Shown here: piece after piece, positions 44,592 to 53,092 of the stretch
Layout: the number at the start of each line of letters is the position of its first letter
How positions within the stretch are numbered: position 1 is the stretch's first letter
DNA from: an uncultured Aquimarina sp.
GTDB lineage: Bacteria > Bacteroidota > Bacteroidia > Flavobacteriales > Flavobacteriaceae
Reading direction: 5' to 3'
Assembly: GCF_947492965.1 (NCBI RefSeq)
Contig: NZ_CANLOZ010000005.1
Location: forward strand, 372,001-436,000
Length of the DNA stretch: 64,000 nt
The notes under the pieces: generated by a model
What the model was told of the DNA's origin: nothing
The model's database searches: none
Seen by the model: only the letters and a program-made list of their open reading frames with translations
Position numbers and translations under genes: made by a program

Positions 44592-46976
44592 TTAAAATTC
44601 AAATCTATATCCAAAATCAGGGAAAAATCCTATCTGATTTACCTCATCTACATTATTGGTTAATCGATTATATCGTCTGGCAAACAAATTCTCATTGGCA
44701 GTTACATTCTGAAGATCTACATAAAACTGATGTGAAGTTTTCTTTTTCTTACTGTTTATTTTGTAGCCAAACTTTACATCCCAACGAAAATATCCATCAT
44801 TCTGTTCGCTAAATGCCAGATCTTCTTGTAGCACTTCAAAACCTGCAGCTTGAGAAGCAGTTAAATCAACAGGTGTAAAATAACGCCCGCCAGAAAAAGT
44901 TACTCTTGTATCAAAAAACAATACATCTTTTTTTGTTTTACCCATAGCAAATTCTTTTCCTGCCAGTAAATTCAATACACATCCATTATTGAATGGCGTA
45001 TTACGTTCGATACCATCACTTCCTTTATATTTACTTTCAAATAAGGACGTAGTTAATAAACCGTAATATCCATTCTTAAAAAATCGTTCTACGGTCAGTT
45101 CAATTCCTTGGTTAAATCCTATTCCTTCATTTACCAGAGAAACTCTATCATTATCAAATCCAAAATCTGCTCCTTCGGTTAATGAAGAATAACTAGACGA
45201 AAATGGCTCTACTGCAGCATTATCAATATCCTGATAATACACTTCTAATTTAGCACGCCAACTGCTTCCTAATTTCACATCATATCCTAGTACATAGTGA
45301 TTACTTCTCACAAAATCCAAATCTTTATTAGACTGCACTATGGTTCCGTTTATTTCTTCGTTTAAGAATAATAGCGGTAATGATACGGGTTGATGATGTA
45401 ATCCATAACCAAAACTCAAACGATGGTTTTGTGATACTTTATAATTAAGTCCTGCTCTTGGTTCTAAGACAAACTGCTCATTAAGAGAACTATACTGTCC
45501 ATGCAATCCGGTATTTAATGTAAGCTTTTCGGTAAGTCGAAACTGTCCTTGGATAAAAGGTTGAAATATGGTTAGGTTTTCATCGATATCACGAAATGTA
45601 AATATATCAGGATCACCATCATTATTAAGATCTGGTTGCTCTGTTCTATCCCTAAGTAAGGATGTTACTCCTATATTCTCTACCAAAACTCCTGTTCGTA
45701 TCGTGCTTCTACTACTAAGCTTTGAATTAAACAATGTAGAAAATGTAAATCTATTTTCGGTATTATCCGCTTCTGTAAAAAGAATTGTTCTTTCTTGTGG
45801 AGTATTTTTATCAATAAAACGATCAGCTACGAAATCATTTCCTGTAAAAGATCCGGAAAGAATTGTTTTTAGGTACGATTTATCAGTAATATTAATTTGA
45901 TGTTTTACTCCTAAAACTCCGAAACCAGATTCTACAAAGGTATTTTCATCTTCTGCTGCAAACAAATCATCTTCATCAATGTCATCACCCAAAAAGTCAA
46001 TATTAGAAAAACCTATGATTCCAAATAGAGAGAAATTACCCAACTTACTTTTTCCAAAATCAAGATTAAAAGACACATCACTATAATTAGGTGCTGCAGA
46101 GGTTCCTCCTGCTCCTACTCCTAATAATCCTACTAAGGAATATCTTCCTGCTACTAAAAACGAACCGTTATTTTTACCTAAAGGTCCTTCTGCCATTGCC
46201 TCGATTCCAGTAAAAATTCCAACTTGAGCGGTGTATTCATAATCATCTTTATTTCCTTTTCTAAAACCAAGATCAAATACACCTCCAATAGCATTTCCAT
46301 ATTCGGAAGGAAAAGCAGAGGTAATAAAATCAGAATTCTTTAGCATATTTGGGTTTAATGCTGAAACGGGTCCACCCGTAGTACCTAAAGTACTGTAGTG
46401 ATTAGGACTAGGAATTGGCACTCCTTCTAATCTCCAAAGCAATCCTGTAGGCGAGTTACCTCTAATAACTACATCATTTCTACTATCATCAGGAGCCGAT
46501 ACACCTGCAAAATTGGCTGCTAGTCTACCTACATCACTCCTACCACCAGAAAAACGCGTTACCTCTTCCAAACTAAATTGCCGAGCAGATACCGAAGTAA
46601 GCTTATTGATTGCTCTGGATTTATTAGTATCTGAGGTAATAATCACCTCATCTAACCGATCAAAAGCCTCTGTAAGCGAAACATTCACCACAGCATCTTT
46701 TCCAGAAGTTACTACTATATTTGGTAAGGTTATCGATTCAAAACCAATATAACTTACTCTAATTATTTGTCTACCTAATGGTACATTTTCAAGGGTAAAA
46801 TATCCATCCAAATCTGTAATCACGCCATTGATTTCATCTGTATTTAACAATTCTACGGTAGCACCTACTAAGGGAGTTTCTGATTGTTTATCAATGACCA
46901 ATCCTTTTATAGTGCCAGTTTGCGCATTCATAAAGGAAATACATAGTAATGTACATAATAGCATTATTTTTTTCAT
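44592..46976 (-). CDS. TonB-dependent receptor with carboxypeptidase-regulatory N-terminus
   Basis: This 794-residue receptor has, in order: a signal peptide (about 1-18); a CarboxypepD_reg-like beta-sandwich (about 20-105: GTIKGLVIDKQSETPLVGATV, 21 residues, then GYFTLENVPLG); a plug domain (about 130-225); and a beta barrel ending in FPDFGYRFEF with the terminal Phe. It imports a siderophore, vitamin or glycan across the outer membrane with TonB energy. There is no SusD-like partner gene nearby. The gene is divergent from the LytS/LytTR operon at 47303, whose response regulator may control it. Confidence 0.88.
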   Translation of the reverse strand: MKKIMLLCTLLCISFMNAQTGTIKGLVIDKQSETPLVGATVELLNTDEINGVITDLDGYFTLENVPLGRQIIRVSYIGFESITLPNIVVTSGKDAVVNVSLTEAFDRLDEVIITSDTNKSRAINKLTSVSARQFSLEEVTRFSGGRSDVGRLAANFAGVSAPDDSRNDVVIRGNSPTGLLWRLEGVPIPSPNHYSTLGTTGGPVSALNPNMLKNSDFITSAFPSEYGNAIGGVFDLGFRKGNKDDYEYTAQVGIFTGIEAMAEGPLGKNNGSFLVAGRYSLVGLLGVGAGGTSAAPNYSDVSFNLDFGKSKLGNFSLFGIIGFSNIDFLGDDIDEDDLFAAEDENTFVESGFGVLGVKHQINITDKSYLKTILSGSFTGNDFVADRFIDKNTPQERTILFTEADNTENRFTFSTLFNSKLSSRSTIRTGVLVENIGVTSLLRDRTEQPDLNNDGDPDIFTFRDIDENLTIFQPFIQGQFRLTEKLTLNTGLHGQYSSLNEQFVLEPRAGLNYKVSQNHRLSFGYGLHHQPVSLPLLFLNEEINGTIVQSNKDLDFVRSNHYVLGYDVKLGSSWRAKLEVYYQDIDNAAVEPFSSSYSSLTEGADFGFDNDRVSLVNEGIGFNQGIELTVERFFKNGYYGLLTTSLFESKYKGSDGIERNTPFNNGCVLNLLAGKEFAMGKTKKDVLFFDTRVTFSGGRYFTPVDLTASQAAGFEVLQEDLAFSEQNDGYFRWDVKFGYKINSKKKKTSHQFYVDLQNVTANENLFARRYNRLTNNVDEVNQIGFFPDFGYRFEF

Positions 46977-47302
46977 CTCTTTTATTTTTAGTCAGACAGA
47001 GTTTCTCATTAATCATCTTTATAGGTACTTGTAAAATGATTATTGTTTATTTCTTATCTTTTTGATTTTACTCAAATCTGCTAACTACTTCAGGATGAAC
47101 AAAATTAAATTAGTAGAGTCGTCGTTTTTACTTTTGAAGTGCATGAAACCTTCTTTGAAGTTGTTTTAAGGGCATGATCTTAGTCCATTTGCAGATAAAA
47201 TGACTTTTACTACAATTCAGATCGTTTTTTGACAATTCGCTGAAAACGAATCTTCAATTTGATCCATTCTTACGTATCTTTAACTGTACTATTACATGCA
47301 AT
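46977..47302. other. Divergent intergenic region between receptor and LytS genes
   Basis: These 326 bp lie between the divergent TonB-receptor (minus) and LytS-kinase (plus) genes. They contain the direct repeat ACAATTC described separately (47212-47240) and a TATCTTTA minus-7-like element at about 47275-47282, which is 20 bp before the kinase ATG. No ORF, RNA gene or inverted-repeat terminator is seen. Confidence 0.4.
47212..47240 (+). promoter_or_regulatory. Candidate LytTR-type direct repeat upstream of the two-component operon
   Basis: ACAATTCAG (47212-47220) and ACAATTCGC (47232-47240) are direct repeats with an 11-bp spacer, so their starts are 20 bp apart, about two helix turns. The first repeat fits ACANTTCAG, a consensus I recall for LytTR regulators such as ComE and AgrA, which bind paired 9-bp repeats spaced about 12 bp. 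It lies 63 bp before the kinase start. Confidence 0.4.
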
Positions 47303-48379
47303 ATGTTCAAAAAGACTACTTTAAAAAAATTAGGAATACGATTTATCATCATTAATGTGGTATACTTTTTAATAAAGCTTACCATAGTACATGATGAGAA
47401 AGATTCCATTTTTGATGCACCTGGTGTATTTTATTATAGTAGTGCTTTTTTCTTATTTATGCTTGCTTGGGAAAGCAATGATTGGTTGGTAAGAAGACAA
47501 CAATCCAAAAATGGTGGTGGTCTTGATATAAAACAAGGCATACAGATATTACTAATTAATCTAGCAATATGTCTTCCGGTTTCTGCATTGATATATTATT
47601 TGGCCATTTTTCAATTTGATCAGATCTGTCAAATAGATGCTGCTGATCCCTGGCTACGATTTAGAATTGATTTCTTCAGAGCTGCGATTCTCGGATTTGC
47701 CCTCATTATTTTCAATTTGTTTTATCATTCTTTACAACAGAAAAAAGAAATGGAGAATAAGATGAATGATATGCAAAAGGAAATAATGACCTCTAAATAT
47801 AAATCTTTGAAAAATCAGATCAGTCCTCATTTTTTATTTAATAGTCTAAACACCTTAACATCTTTAATGTATGAAGACAGAGATCTCGCTTCTGATTTTG
47901 TTTCCAGATTAGCAACCTGTTACCGATATATTTTAGACAATCGAGAGGAAGATCTGGTAAGTTTAGAAAAGGAACTTAATTTTTTAGACTCTTTCATCTT
48001 CATGATGAATGTAAGACACGAAGGCGCTCTTAGCATTACTACGCATATATCAGTAAATCCCAAAGATTTTGTTATTCCGACTCTTTCTCTTCAAATGCTG
48101 GTAGAAAATGCTTTAAAACATAATTATTATTCTAAAGAAAAACCTCTTGAGATCACTATCATTTCTGTTGAAAACACCAGTTTAGTAGTACAAAACAATT
48201 TGCATGTTAGAAAAAGAAAAGAAGAATCCACTAAGTTAGGATTAAAAAATATTGAAAAGAGATATTCTTTTTATACAAACGAAAACATAAAAATAGAAAC
48301 GGAGAATGGATATTTTAAAGTAACCATTCCTTTACTACCAAAAAACATGAAAGATGTTTCTATTGTAAAAGTATCCTAA
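47303..48379 (+). CDS. LytS-type sensor histidine kinase
   Basis: This 358-residue kinase has four hydrophobic segments in the first 145 residues (about 12-30, 42-57, 80-103, 125-145), a linker helix, the His_kinase box ISPHFLFNSLN with phospho-acceptor His176, and a HATPase region (LSLQMLVENALKHNYYSK near 265). It lacks a HAMP or PAS domain, so sensing is by the membrane part. It is transcribed with the response regulator (1-bp gap). Confidence 0.9.
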   Translation: MFKKTTLKKLGIRFIIINVVYFLIKLTIVHDEKDSIFDAPGVFYYSSAFFLFMLAWESNDWLVRRQQSKNGGGLDIKQGIQILLINLAICLPVSALIYYLAIFQFDQICQIDAADPWLRFRIDFFRAAILGFALIIFNLFYHSLQQKKEMENKMNDMQKEIMTSKYKSLKNQISPHFLFNSLNTLTSLMYEDRDLASDFVSRLATCYRYILDNREEDLVSLEKELNFLDSFIFMMNVRHEGALSITTHISVNPKDFVIPTLSLQMLVENALKHNYYSKEKPLEITIISVENTSLVVQNNLHVRKRKEESTKLGLKNIEKRYSFYTNENIKIETENGYFKVTIPLLPKNMKDVSIVKVS

Positions 48380-48380
48380 G

Positions 48381-49139
48381 ATGAAAGCAGTAATTGTAGA
48401 AGATGAAAACTTTGCCTCTAAAAGATTAGCTTCTTTAATAGAAGAATTGGCTCCTGAAATTAACATCATAGGGCAAATCACCTCTGTAGAAAATGGGAGG
48501 CAATGGTTCGAAGATAACCCAAAACCTGATTTGATATTTTTGGACATTCAGTTAAATGATGGATATGGTTTTGACATTTTAGATATGCTAGAAGATCATC
48601 CTCCTGTTATCTTCACAACTGCGTATAACGAATATGCTATAAGAGGTTTTAAGTATAATGGACTCGATTATTTGCTTAAACCTATTGACAGAAATGACCT
48701 AAACAACGCCTTAAATAAATATCGAAAATCTAAGTCTAACAACAATGGGATTTTTGATGAACAAAAACTAGCAAGCATCAAAAAACTATTCAATAAAGAA
48801 TATAAAAAACGTTTTATGATCAAGGTTGGTAATCAGTTTAACACGTTTAGTGTGGATGATATTGCCTATTTTAAATCAAACGAAGGGTTAATTTTTCTAC
48901 ACTCTCACACGGGACAACAATACCCTATCGAGTATTCTATTGATCAACTAGAAGAAATTCTTGATCCTGTTCATTTTTTTAGAATCAACAGAAAATTTAT
49001 GATCTCTGTAAAGTCCGTTATCGAAATCCATAGTTACTTCAATAGCAGATTATTACTAAAATTAAAACCTCAGGAAGACGAACAAATTATCGTTTCTAGA
49101 GAAAGAACCTCAAATTTTAAAAAGTGGTTAGATCTCTGA
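48381..49139 (+). CDS. LytTR-type response regulator
   Basis: This 252-residue regulator has a receiver domain (about 1-120) with phosphorylation site Asp55 (FLDIQL) and a KPID loop (LLKPID) at about 97-102. A LytTR DNA-binding domain follows (about 145-250: FMIKVGNQFNTFSVDDIAYF, VHFFRINRKFMISVKSVIE). It pairs with the upstream LytS kinase. Likely targets are its own operon and the divergent TonB-receptor gene, where the ACAATTC repeats lie. Two more genes follow in the same transcript. Confidence 0.9.
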   Translation: MKAVIVEDENFASKRLASLIEELAPEINIIGQITSVENGRQWFEDNPKPDLIFLDIQLNDGYGFDILDMLEDHPPVIFTTAYNEYAIRGFKYNGLDYLLKPIDRNDLNNALNKYRKSKSNNNGIFDEQKLASIKKLFNKEYKKRFMIKVGNQFNTFSVDDIAYFKSNEGLIFLHSHTGQQYPIEYSIDQLEEILDPVHFFRINRKFMISVKSVIEIHSYFNSRLLLKLKPQEDEQIIVSRERTSNFKKWLDL

Positions 49140-49161
49140 TATCATTAAAAATTATCAAAAC

Positions 49162-50187
49162 ATGGACACCAAAAAAGTATTATTAACAGGAGTAACTGGT
49201 TTTTTAGGATCACACACTGCAATCCAACTATTAAATAAAGGCTATAAAGTAATTGGTACACTTAGGAATTTAGATCGAGTTTCAGAGATTAAAGAGGTTA
49301 TAGCTCAAAACACCGAATATATTGATAATTTAGAATTCGCTGTAGCAGACTTATTAGATGAAGAAGTATGGTATGATCTCGTTAGCGAAGTTCAGGATAT
49401 TATTCATATCGCTTCTCCTTTTCCTAGAGAACTACCCAAAAACGAGGATGATCTTATTATACCTGCAAAAAATGGAACATTACATATTTTAAAAGCAGCT
49501 TCAAAACATGGATTAAGAAGAGTTGTTCTTACCTCATCGTCTGGAGCTATTATCTATGGGAAAGATAAAAATAATAGAAAAAGTACATTCGATGAAAACA
49601 ACTGGACAGATATTCATAACCGGTTAGATTCCACACCTTATTTTAGAAGCAAAACAATCGCAGAAAAAGCCGCTTGGGGTTTTATTAAACAAGATACTAG
49701 TGGATTAGAATTAACCACTGTATGTCCAGGCGCAATTTTGGGACCGATATTAGAGAAAGATTTTGGGACTTCTGCGAATATTGTGATTAAAGCTTTAGAT
49801 GGCAGCTCTCCAGCGATTCCAAGAATTGGTTTTGATATGGTAGATGTTCGATCTGTAGCAGATTTACACATCAAAGCTTTGGAAGCTCCAGAAGCTGCAG
49901 GAGAACGATTTGTATGCTCAGCAGGATATATGACTTTTAAAGAAGTGGCTAATATTCTAAGAGAAAACTACCCAAACAAAAAGGTTCCTAAATTTACCTT
50001 ACCAGATTTTGCTGTTCGTCTATTTTCTAATATCGATAAAACTATCAAACCTATTTTAATAGACTTGGGTACTGAACGAAAGGTGAGCAACAATAAAGCT
50101 ATTAAACTGTTAGATTGGAAACCAATACCTGTAAAAGAAGCTATTTTGGCATGTGCAGAAAGCGCTATAAAACTCAGTTTAGCGTAA
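49162..50187 (+). CDS. NAD(P)-dependent aldehyde/ketone reductase, extended SDR
   Basis: This 341-residue Rossmann protein of the extended SDR (dihydroflavonol-reductase/ketoreductase-like) class has GVTGFLGSH at residues 9-17, IHIASPFP at about 84, a catalytic YFRSK at about 158-162 preceded by LTSSSG (about 116), and TVCPGAILGP. It probably reduces aldehydes or ketones with NADPH in the cytosol. It follows the LytTR gene by 22 bp and is 1 bp from the next gene, so it is part of the two-component operon. Confidence 0.85.
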   Translation: MDTKKVLLTGVTGFLGSHTAIQLLNKGYKVIGTLRNLDRVSEIKEVIAQNTEYIDNLEFAVADLLDEEVWYDLVSEVQDIIHIASPFPRELPKNEDDLIIPAKNGTLHILKAASKHGLRRVVLTSSSGAIIYGKDKNNRKSTFDENNWTDIHNRLDSTPYFRSKTIAEKAAWGFIKQDTSGLELTTVCPGAILGPILEKDFGTSANIVIKALDGSSPAIPRIGFDMVDVRSVADLHIKALEAPEAAGERFVCSAGYMTFKEVANILRENYPNKKVPKFTLPDFAVRLFSNIDKTIKPILIDLGTERKVSNNKAIKLLDWKPIPVKEAILACAESAIKLSLA

Positions 50188-50188
50188 T

Positions 50189-50824
50189 ATGAAAAAAGGT
50201 ATTAGAATTCTATTTGTACTATGCTGTATTCTCATTGGTCTATATCCTTTTTCTTATTTTATACTACATCGAGAGTTTGGTCTACTCAGTACTAAAGACC
50301 CAAAACTGCTTTTAGATCTCGCTTGGAATATTTCTTTTTATTTTCATATTATACTTGGCGGAATTGCTCTCTTAACGGGTTGGACACAGTTCAGTGAAAA
50401 AATTCGTGTAAGTAAAATCAAATTACATCGCTTTTGTGGAAGAGTCTATGTCATATCTGCATTGTTTAGTGGTTTAGCAGGAATCTATATCGGCTTTTTT
50501 GCAACAGGTGGTATAATAGCTTCGTTAGGTTTTATTAGTCTTGGAGTACTATGGATCCTATTCACTTTTATTGGGTTTAGCCATATTCGACAAGGGTTAA
50601 TGGACACCCATAAAAAATATATGTATTATAGCTTTGCATGCTGTTTTGCTGCAGTTACTTTAAGAATATGGTTACCTCTACTTACGCTATCATTTGGTGA
50701 TTTTATAGTTGCGTATAAAATTGTTGCCTGGTTATGTTGGGTTCCTAACTTAGTAATTTCTCACTTCCTAATACGTAATAATGATCTTAGAAATAGTACG
50801 ATTCGCAAATCTATACACTTATGA
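50189..50824 (+). CDS. DUF2306 membrane protein
   Basis: This 211-residue integral membrane protein has about seven hydrophobic segments and matches DUF2306 (FHIILGGIALLTGWTQF at about 48-64, LHRFCGRVYV at about 77-86 and GLMDTHKKYMYYSFACCFA at about 137-155). The His/Arg residues in helices suggest heme or metal binding in some members, but the role is not established. It ends the LytS/LytTR/reductase operon. Confidence 0.75.
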   Translation: MKKGIRILFVLCCILIGLYPFSYFILHREFGLLSTKDPKLLLDLAWNISFYFHIILGGIALLTGWTQFSEKIRVSKIKLHRFCGRVYVISALFSGLAGIYIGFFATGGIIASLGFISLGVLWILFTFIGFSHIRQGLMDTHKKYMYYSFACCFAAVTLRIWLPLLTLSFGDFIVAYKIVAWLCWVPNLVISHFLIRNNDLRNSTIRKSIHL

Positions 50825-51056
50825 TCTTCAAATATTTATAGGATTTTTCCTTCATAATCTTACGGGAAAATCTCACAAAATTATACACATACAAGGCATA
50901 CAACTTTATAATTAATTTAGTAATTTAGTGATTCACAAATTAAGATGAGTTGTTCATACTCATTTATCTCTCACTCAAACATTTATATAATTACATTTTA
51001 GGGCTTAGCATAATAAATTGCTGAATATAAATTAGTATTAATATAAAACGTCCCCT

Positions 51057-51527
51057 ATGAAACTAATTTTACTATCCCTATTTACCAGTGTTTTTGCCAT
51101 TGGTGAACCTAAAACCAAATTAGTTGCCAATGTAGAAGGAATATTTATTACTTCTACGGATCCTATTTCTGGAAGAACTTTAATGATAGAAGAAGATGAA
51201 TATTCTGTTTGGGTATACTTACTAAACAAAGATAAACAAGGAATTGATTTTGATGGTTTTCTTTGTTCTGTAGTAGATCCTGAATCTATAACTATAAGTC
51301 CGCAAGAGGCTACCAAAAATGGAAATGCTCCGCCATTAACTACAAACTACGCCAATAAATATAGCTATATTAAAAATCTAAAATCAAAGGATATCAAAAT
51401 CTATTGGAAGCAAAATAGAGTTGAAATCAAGTTGAAAAAAGAAATTTATCTTATCATGGATTTACAAGATAAGATAAGTTACTCGAAAGCATTATCCCAG
51501 GACTGTTACTACGGAAACAGCTTATAA
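51057..51527 (+). CDS. Hypothetical small secreted protein
   Basis: This 156-residue protein has a short signal-like N-terminus (LILLSLFTSVFAIG, about 2-16) and then a mostly beta-rich hydrophilic part with Lys-rich strands (IKIYWKQNRVEIKLKKEIYL). I recognise no family. The gene stands alone and is followed 7 bp after its stop by a strong bidirectional terminator. Confidence 0.5.
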   Translation: MKLILLSLFTSVFAIGEPKTKLVANVEGIFITSTDPISGRTLMIEEDEYSVWVYLLNKDKQGIDFDGFLCSVVDPESITISPQEATKNGNAPPLTTNYANKYSYIKNLKSKDIKIYWKQNRVEIKLKKEIYLIMDLQDKISYSKALSQDCYYGNSL

Positions 51528-51533
51528 ATACCA

Positions 51534-51562
51534 AAAACGCCCTCAAATTTAGAGGGCGTTTT
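51534..51562. terminator. Bidirectional terminator between 51057 gene and hsp20
   Basis: AAAACGCCCTC (51534-51544) pairs with GAGGGCGTTTT (51552-51562), an 11-bp stem with a 7-nt loop and A/T-runs on both sides. It is placed between convergent genes. Confidence 0.9.
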
Positions 51563-51597
51563 ACGTAACATTAACTAACTAACTTAAGTCTCACAAC

Positions 51598-52029
51598 TTA
51601 TGAAATTTCTATAAAGCGCTTTGGCTGTACTTTTGCTTCTTCTTTTTTAGGAAGTTTTACCGATAATATGCCACTATCATAAGAAGCTATAATCTCTGTA
51701 ACATTAACAGTATCCGGTAAATTAAATGATCTCTTAAATGTGCTGTAACTAAATTCTTTTCTAGTGTAAGAATCTTTTTCTTCTTTTACTTCGTTTTTCT
51801 TTTCAGAAGAAATCGTTAACACTTCGTTGTCTAATTCGATATTAAAATCTTCTTTTACTAATCCTGGCGCTGCTAACTCGATAACGAATTCGTTATCATT
51901 TTCCTGCACATTAACAGCTGGTGTATTGAATCCTATTTTGTGCTCGTTAACACTTCCTCCAAACCAATCAGTATTAAAAATATCATCGAAAATAAATGGT
52001 AATCTGTCTGTTCTTTTTATTAAACTCAT
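51598..52029 (-). CDS. Hsp20/alpha-crystallin small heat-shock protein
   Basis: This 143-residue small heat-shock protein has an alpha-crystallin domain (about 40-130: VQENDNEFVIELAAPGL, VLTISSEKK) with the conserved late GILSVKLPK, and a short C-terminal tail ending in RFIEIS, which carries the IxI/V-type anchor region. It is an ATP-independent holdase that binds unfolded proteins in the cytosol. No CIRCE or other heat-shock operator is evident upstream (52030-52187). Confidence 0.9.
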   Translation of the reverse strand: MSLIKRTDRLPFIFDDIFNTDWFGGSVNEHKIGFNTPAVNVQENDNEFVIELAAPGLVKEDFNIELDNEVLTISSEKKNEVKEEKDSYTRKEFSYSTFKRSFNLPDTVNVTEIIASYDSGILSVKLPKKEEAKVQPKRFIEIS

Positions 52030-52187
52030 TGTATTTTATTTTTTAAGTTATTCTAGATTTAAATTCGATATGTATATAGCAAAATGGATTCCATTACATT
52101 TTTTATGTCATTTTGTCATTTATACAATATACAAAACTGACTTTTTGTCAATTTTATATTGTTTTCTGTGACAAAACCGCATAAAAA

Positions 52188-52212
52188 AACCTTCAGATGA
52201 TCACTGAAGGTT
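52188..52212 (-). terminator. Terminator for the TerB-like gene
   Basis: AACCTTCAG (52188-52196) pairs with CTGAAGGTT (52204-52212), a 9-bp stem with a 7-nt loop. In minus-strand RNA it is followed by a run of seven U. It lies 27 bp after the stop of the 52239 gene. Confidence 0.85.
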
Positions 52213-52238
52213 AGCTATAAGAAGTTTATTTTTCCTCT

Positions 52239-52640
52239 CTAGTTATAGAATCTCGAAAAAATAGCAATCAATTCATTCGGAGGAATTACTTTATTTGGAT
52301 ACTTGTGCATTTCTTTTAAAACAGTATCAATAGCTTCCGCTCTTAATCCCATATGCAATCCCATTTCTCTTATCTTATCTATTTCTGCAGGATTGGTTTC
52401 CTGATCAACATTCATTAGCAAGACCAATCTATGAAACTGAAGTATTCTCTGGGATTCTGGCTGCAAGTTCTTTTTCTCTGCATTGTTTCTTACCAAATAC
52501 CCTATTTCCTCTTCGGTAACATCTAATTGCGAAGCTACAGCCAATATAAAATTATACTCCTCATCTTTAATTTCCTTATCTGCTTTTGCAAACTCAATCA
52601 TTTCTGATAATAAACTCAATTTCTCCTCCTTGGTATACAT
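52239..52640 (-). CDS. TerB-like protein
   Basis: This 133-residue helical acidic protein resembles TerB (FAKADKEIKDEEYNFILAVA near 16-35, LLMNVDQETNPAEIDKIREMG in the middle). TerB domains bind divalent metals through conserved acidic residues and are linked to tellurite resistance and envelope stress. The start used is the ATG at 52640 (MYTKEEKLSLL), because the longer ORF up to 52757 adds 39 residues unlike the family and would overlap the divergent DUF1456 gene. No other ter genes are nearby. Confidence 0.75.
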   Translation of the reverse strand: MYTKEEKLSLLSEMIEFAKADKEIKDEEYNFILAVASQLDVTEEEIGYLVRNNAEKKNLQPESQRILQFHRLVLLMNVDQETNPAEIDKIREMGLHMGLRAEAIDTVLKEMHKYPNKVIPPNELIAIFSRFYN

Positions 52641-52744
52641 ATATTTTCCAAAATTTAAAGAGTACAAATATCTTATAAACATATTTGTTATGAAACATAG
52701 AAGGATATCTTTTTTGAAGTCAATTAAAAAAGTACCTTTGTCCC

Positions 52745-53002
52745 ATGGGTTTAACAAACAATGATATTTTTAAGAAATTACGAGTAGCTCACAAACTACG
52801 TGATGATGAAATCGTAAAAATTTGTGCTTTGGTTGATTTTAAAGTTTCCAAAAGCGAACTGGGTGCTATTTTTAGAAATGAGAACCACCCAAAATATATG
52901 GAATGTGGAGATCAAATTCTACGTAATTTTCTCAATGGACTTATTATTCATTTACGAGGTCCTATGCCCGAAAAAAAACCAAAGCCGCCTTCTTCTCAAT
53001 AA
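52745..53002 (+). CDS. DUF1456 (YehS-like) protein, short form
   Basis: This 85-residue protein matches the DUF1456 helical repeat: NNDIFKKLRVAHKLRDDEI (19 residues), the SKSELGAIFRNENHPKYMEC region, and FLNGLIIHLRG. Full-length YehS proteins carry two copies and are about 155 residues, so this is a single-repeat version ending in a Pro/Lys-rich tail (EKKPKPPSSQ). No function is established. It is divergent from the TerB-like gene. Confidence 0.8.
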   Translation: MGLTNNDIFKKLRVAHKLRDDEIVKICALVDFKVSKSELGAIFRNENHPKYMECGDQILRNFLNGLIIHLRGPMPEKKPKPPSSQ

Positions 53003-53092
53003 TACAAAAGTAATAGCAACTTATGAAATAAATGCTTAATTTGTGTATCTCAATGCTATCAATAAACTCAAACATACACCAATCAAGTATCT

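Noticed and set aside
51565..51594. GTAACATT at 51565
   Set aside because: No TACTTATA at 22 nt, and it is downstream of convergent gene ends, so it is not a promoter.
52641..52757. Longer TerB ORF start at 52757
   Set aside because: The extra 39 residues are unlike TerB and overlap the divergent DUF1456 gene; the ATG at 52640 fits the family.
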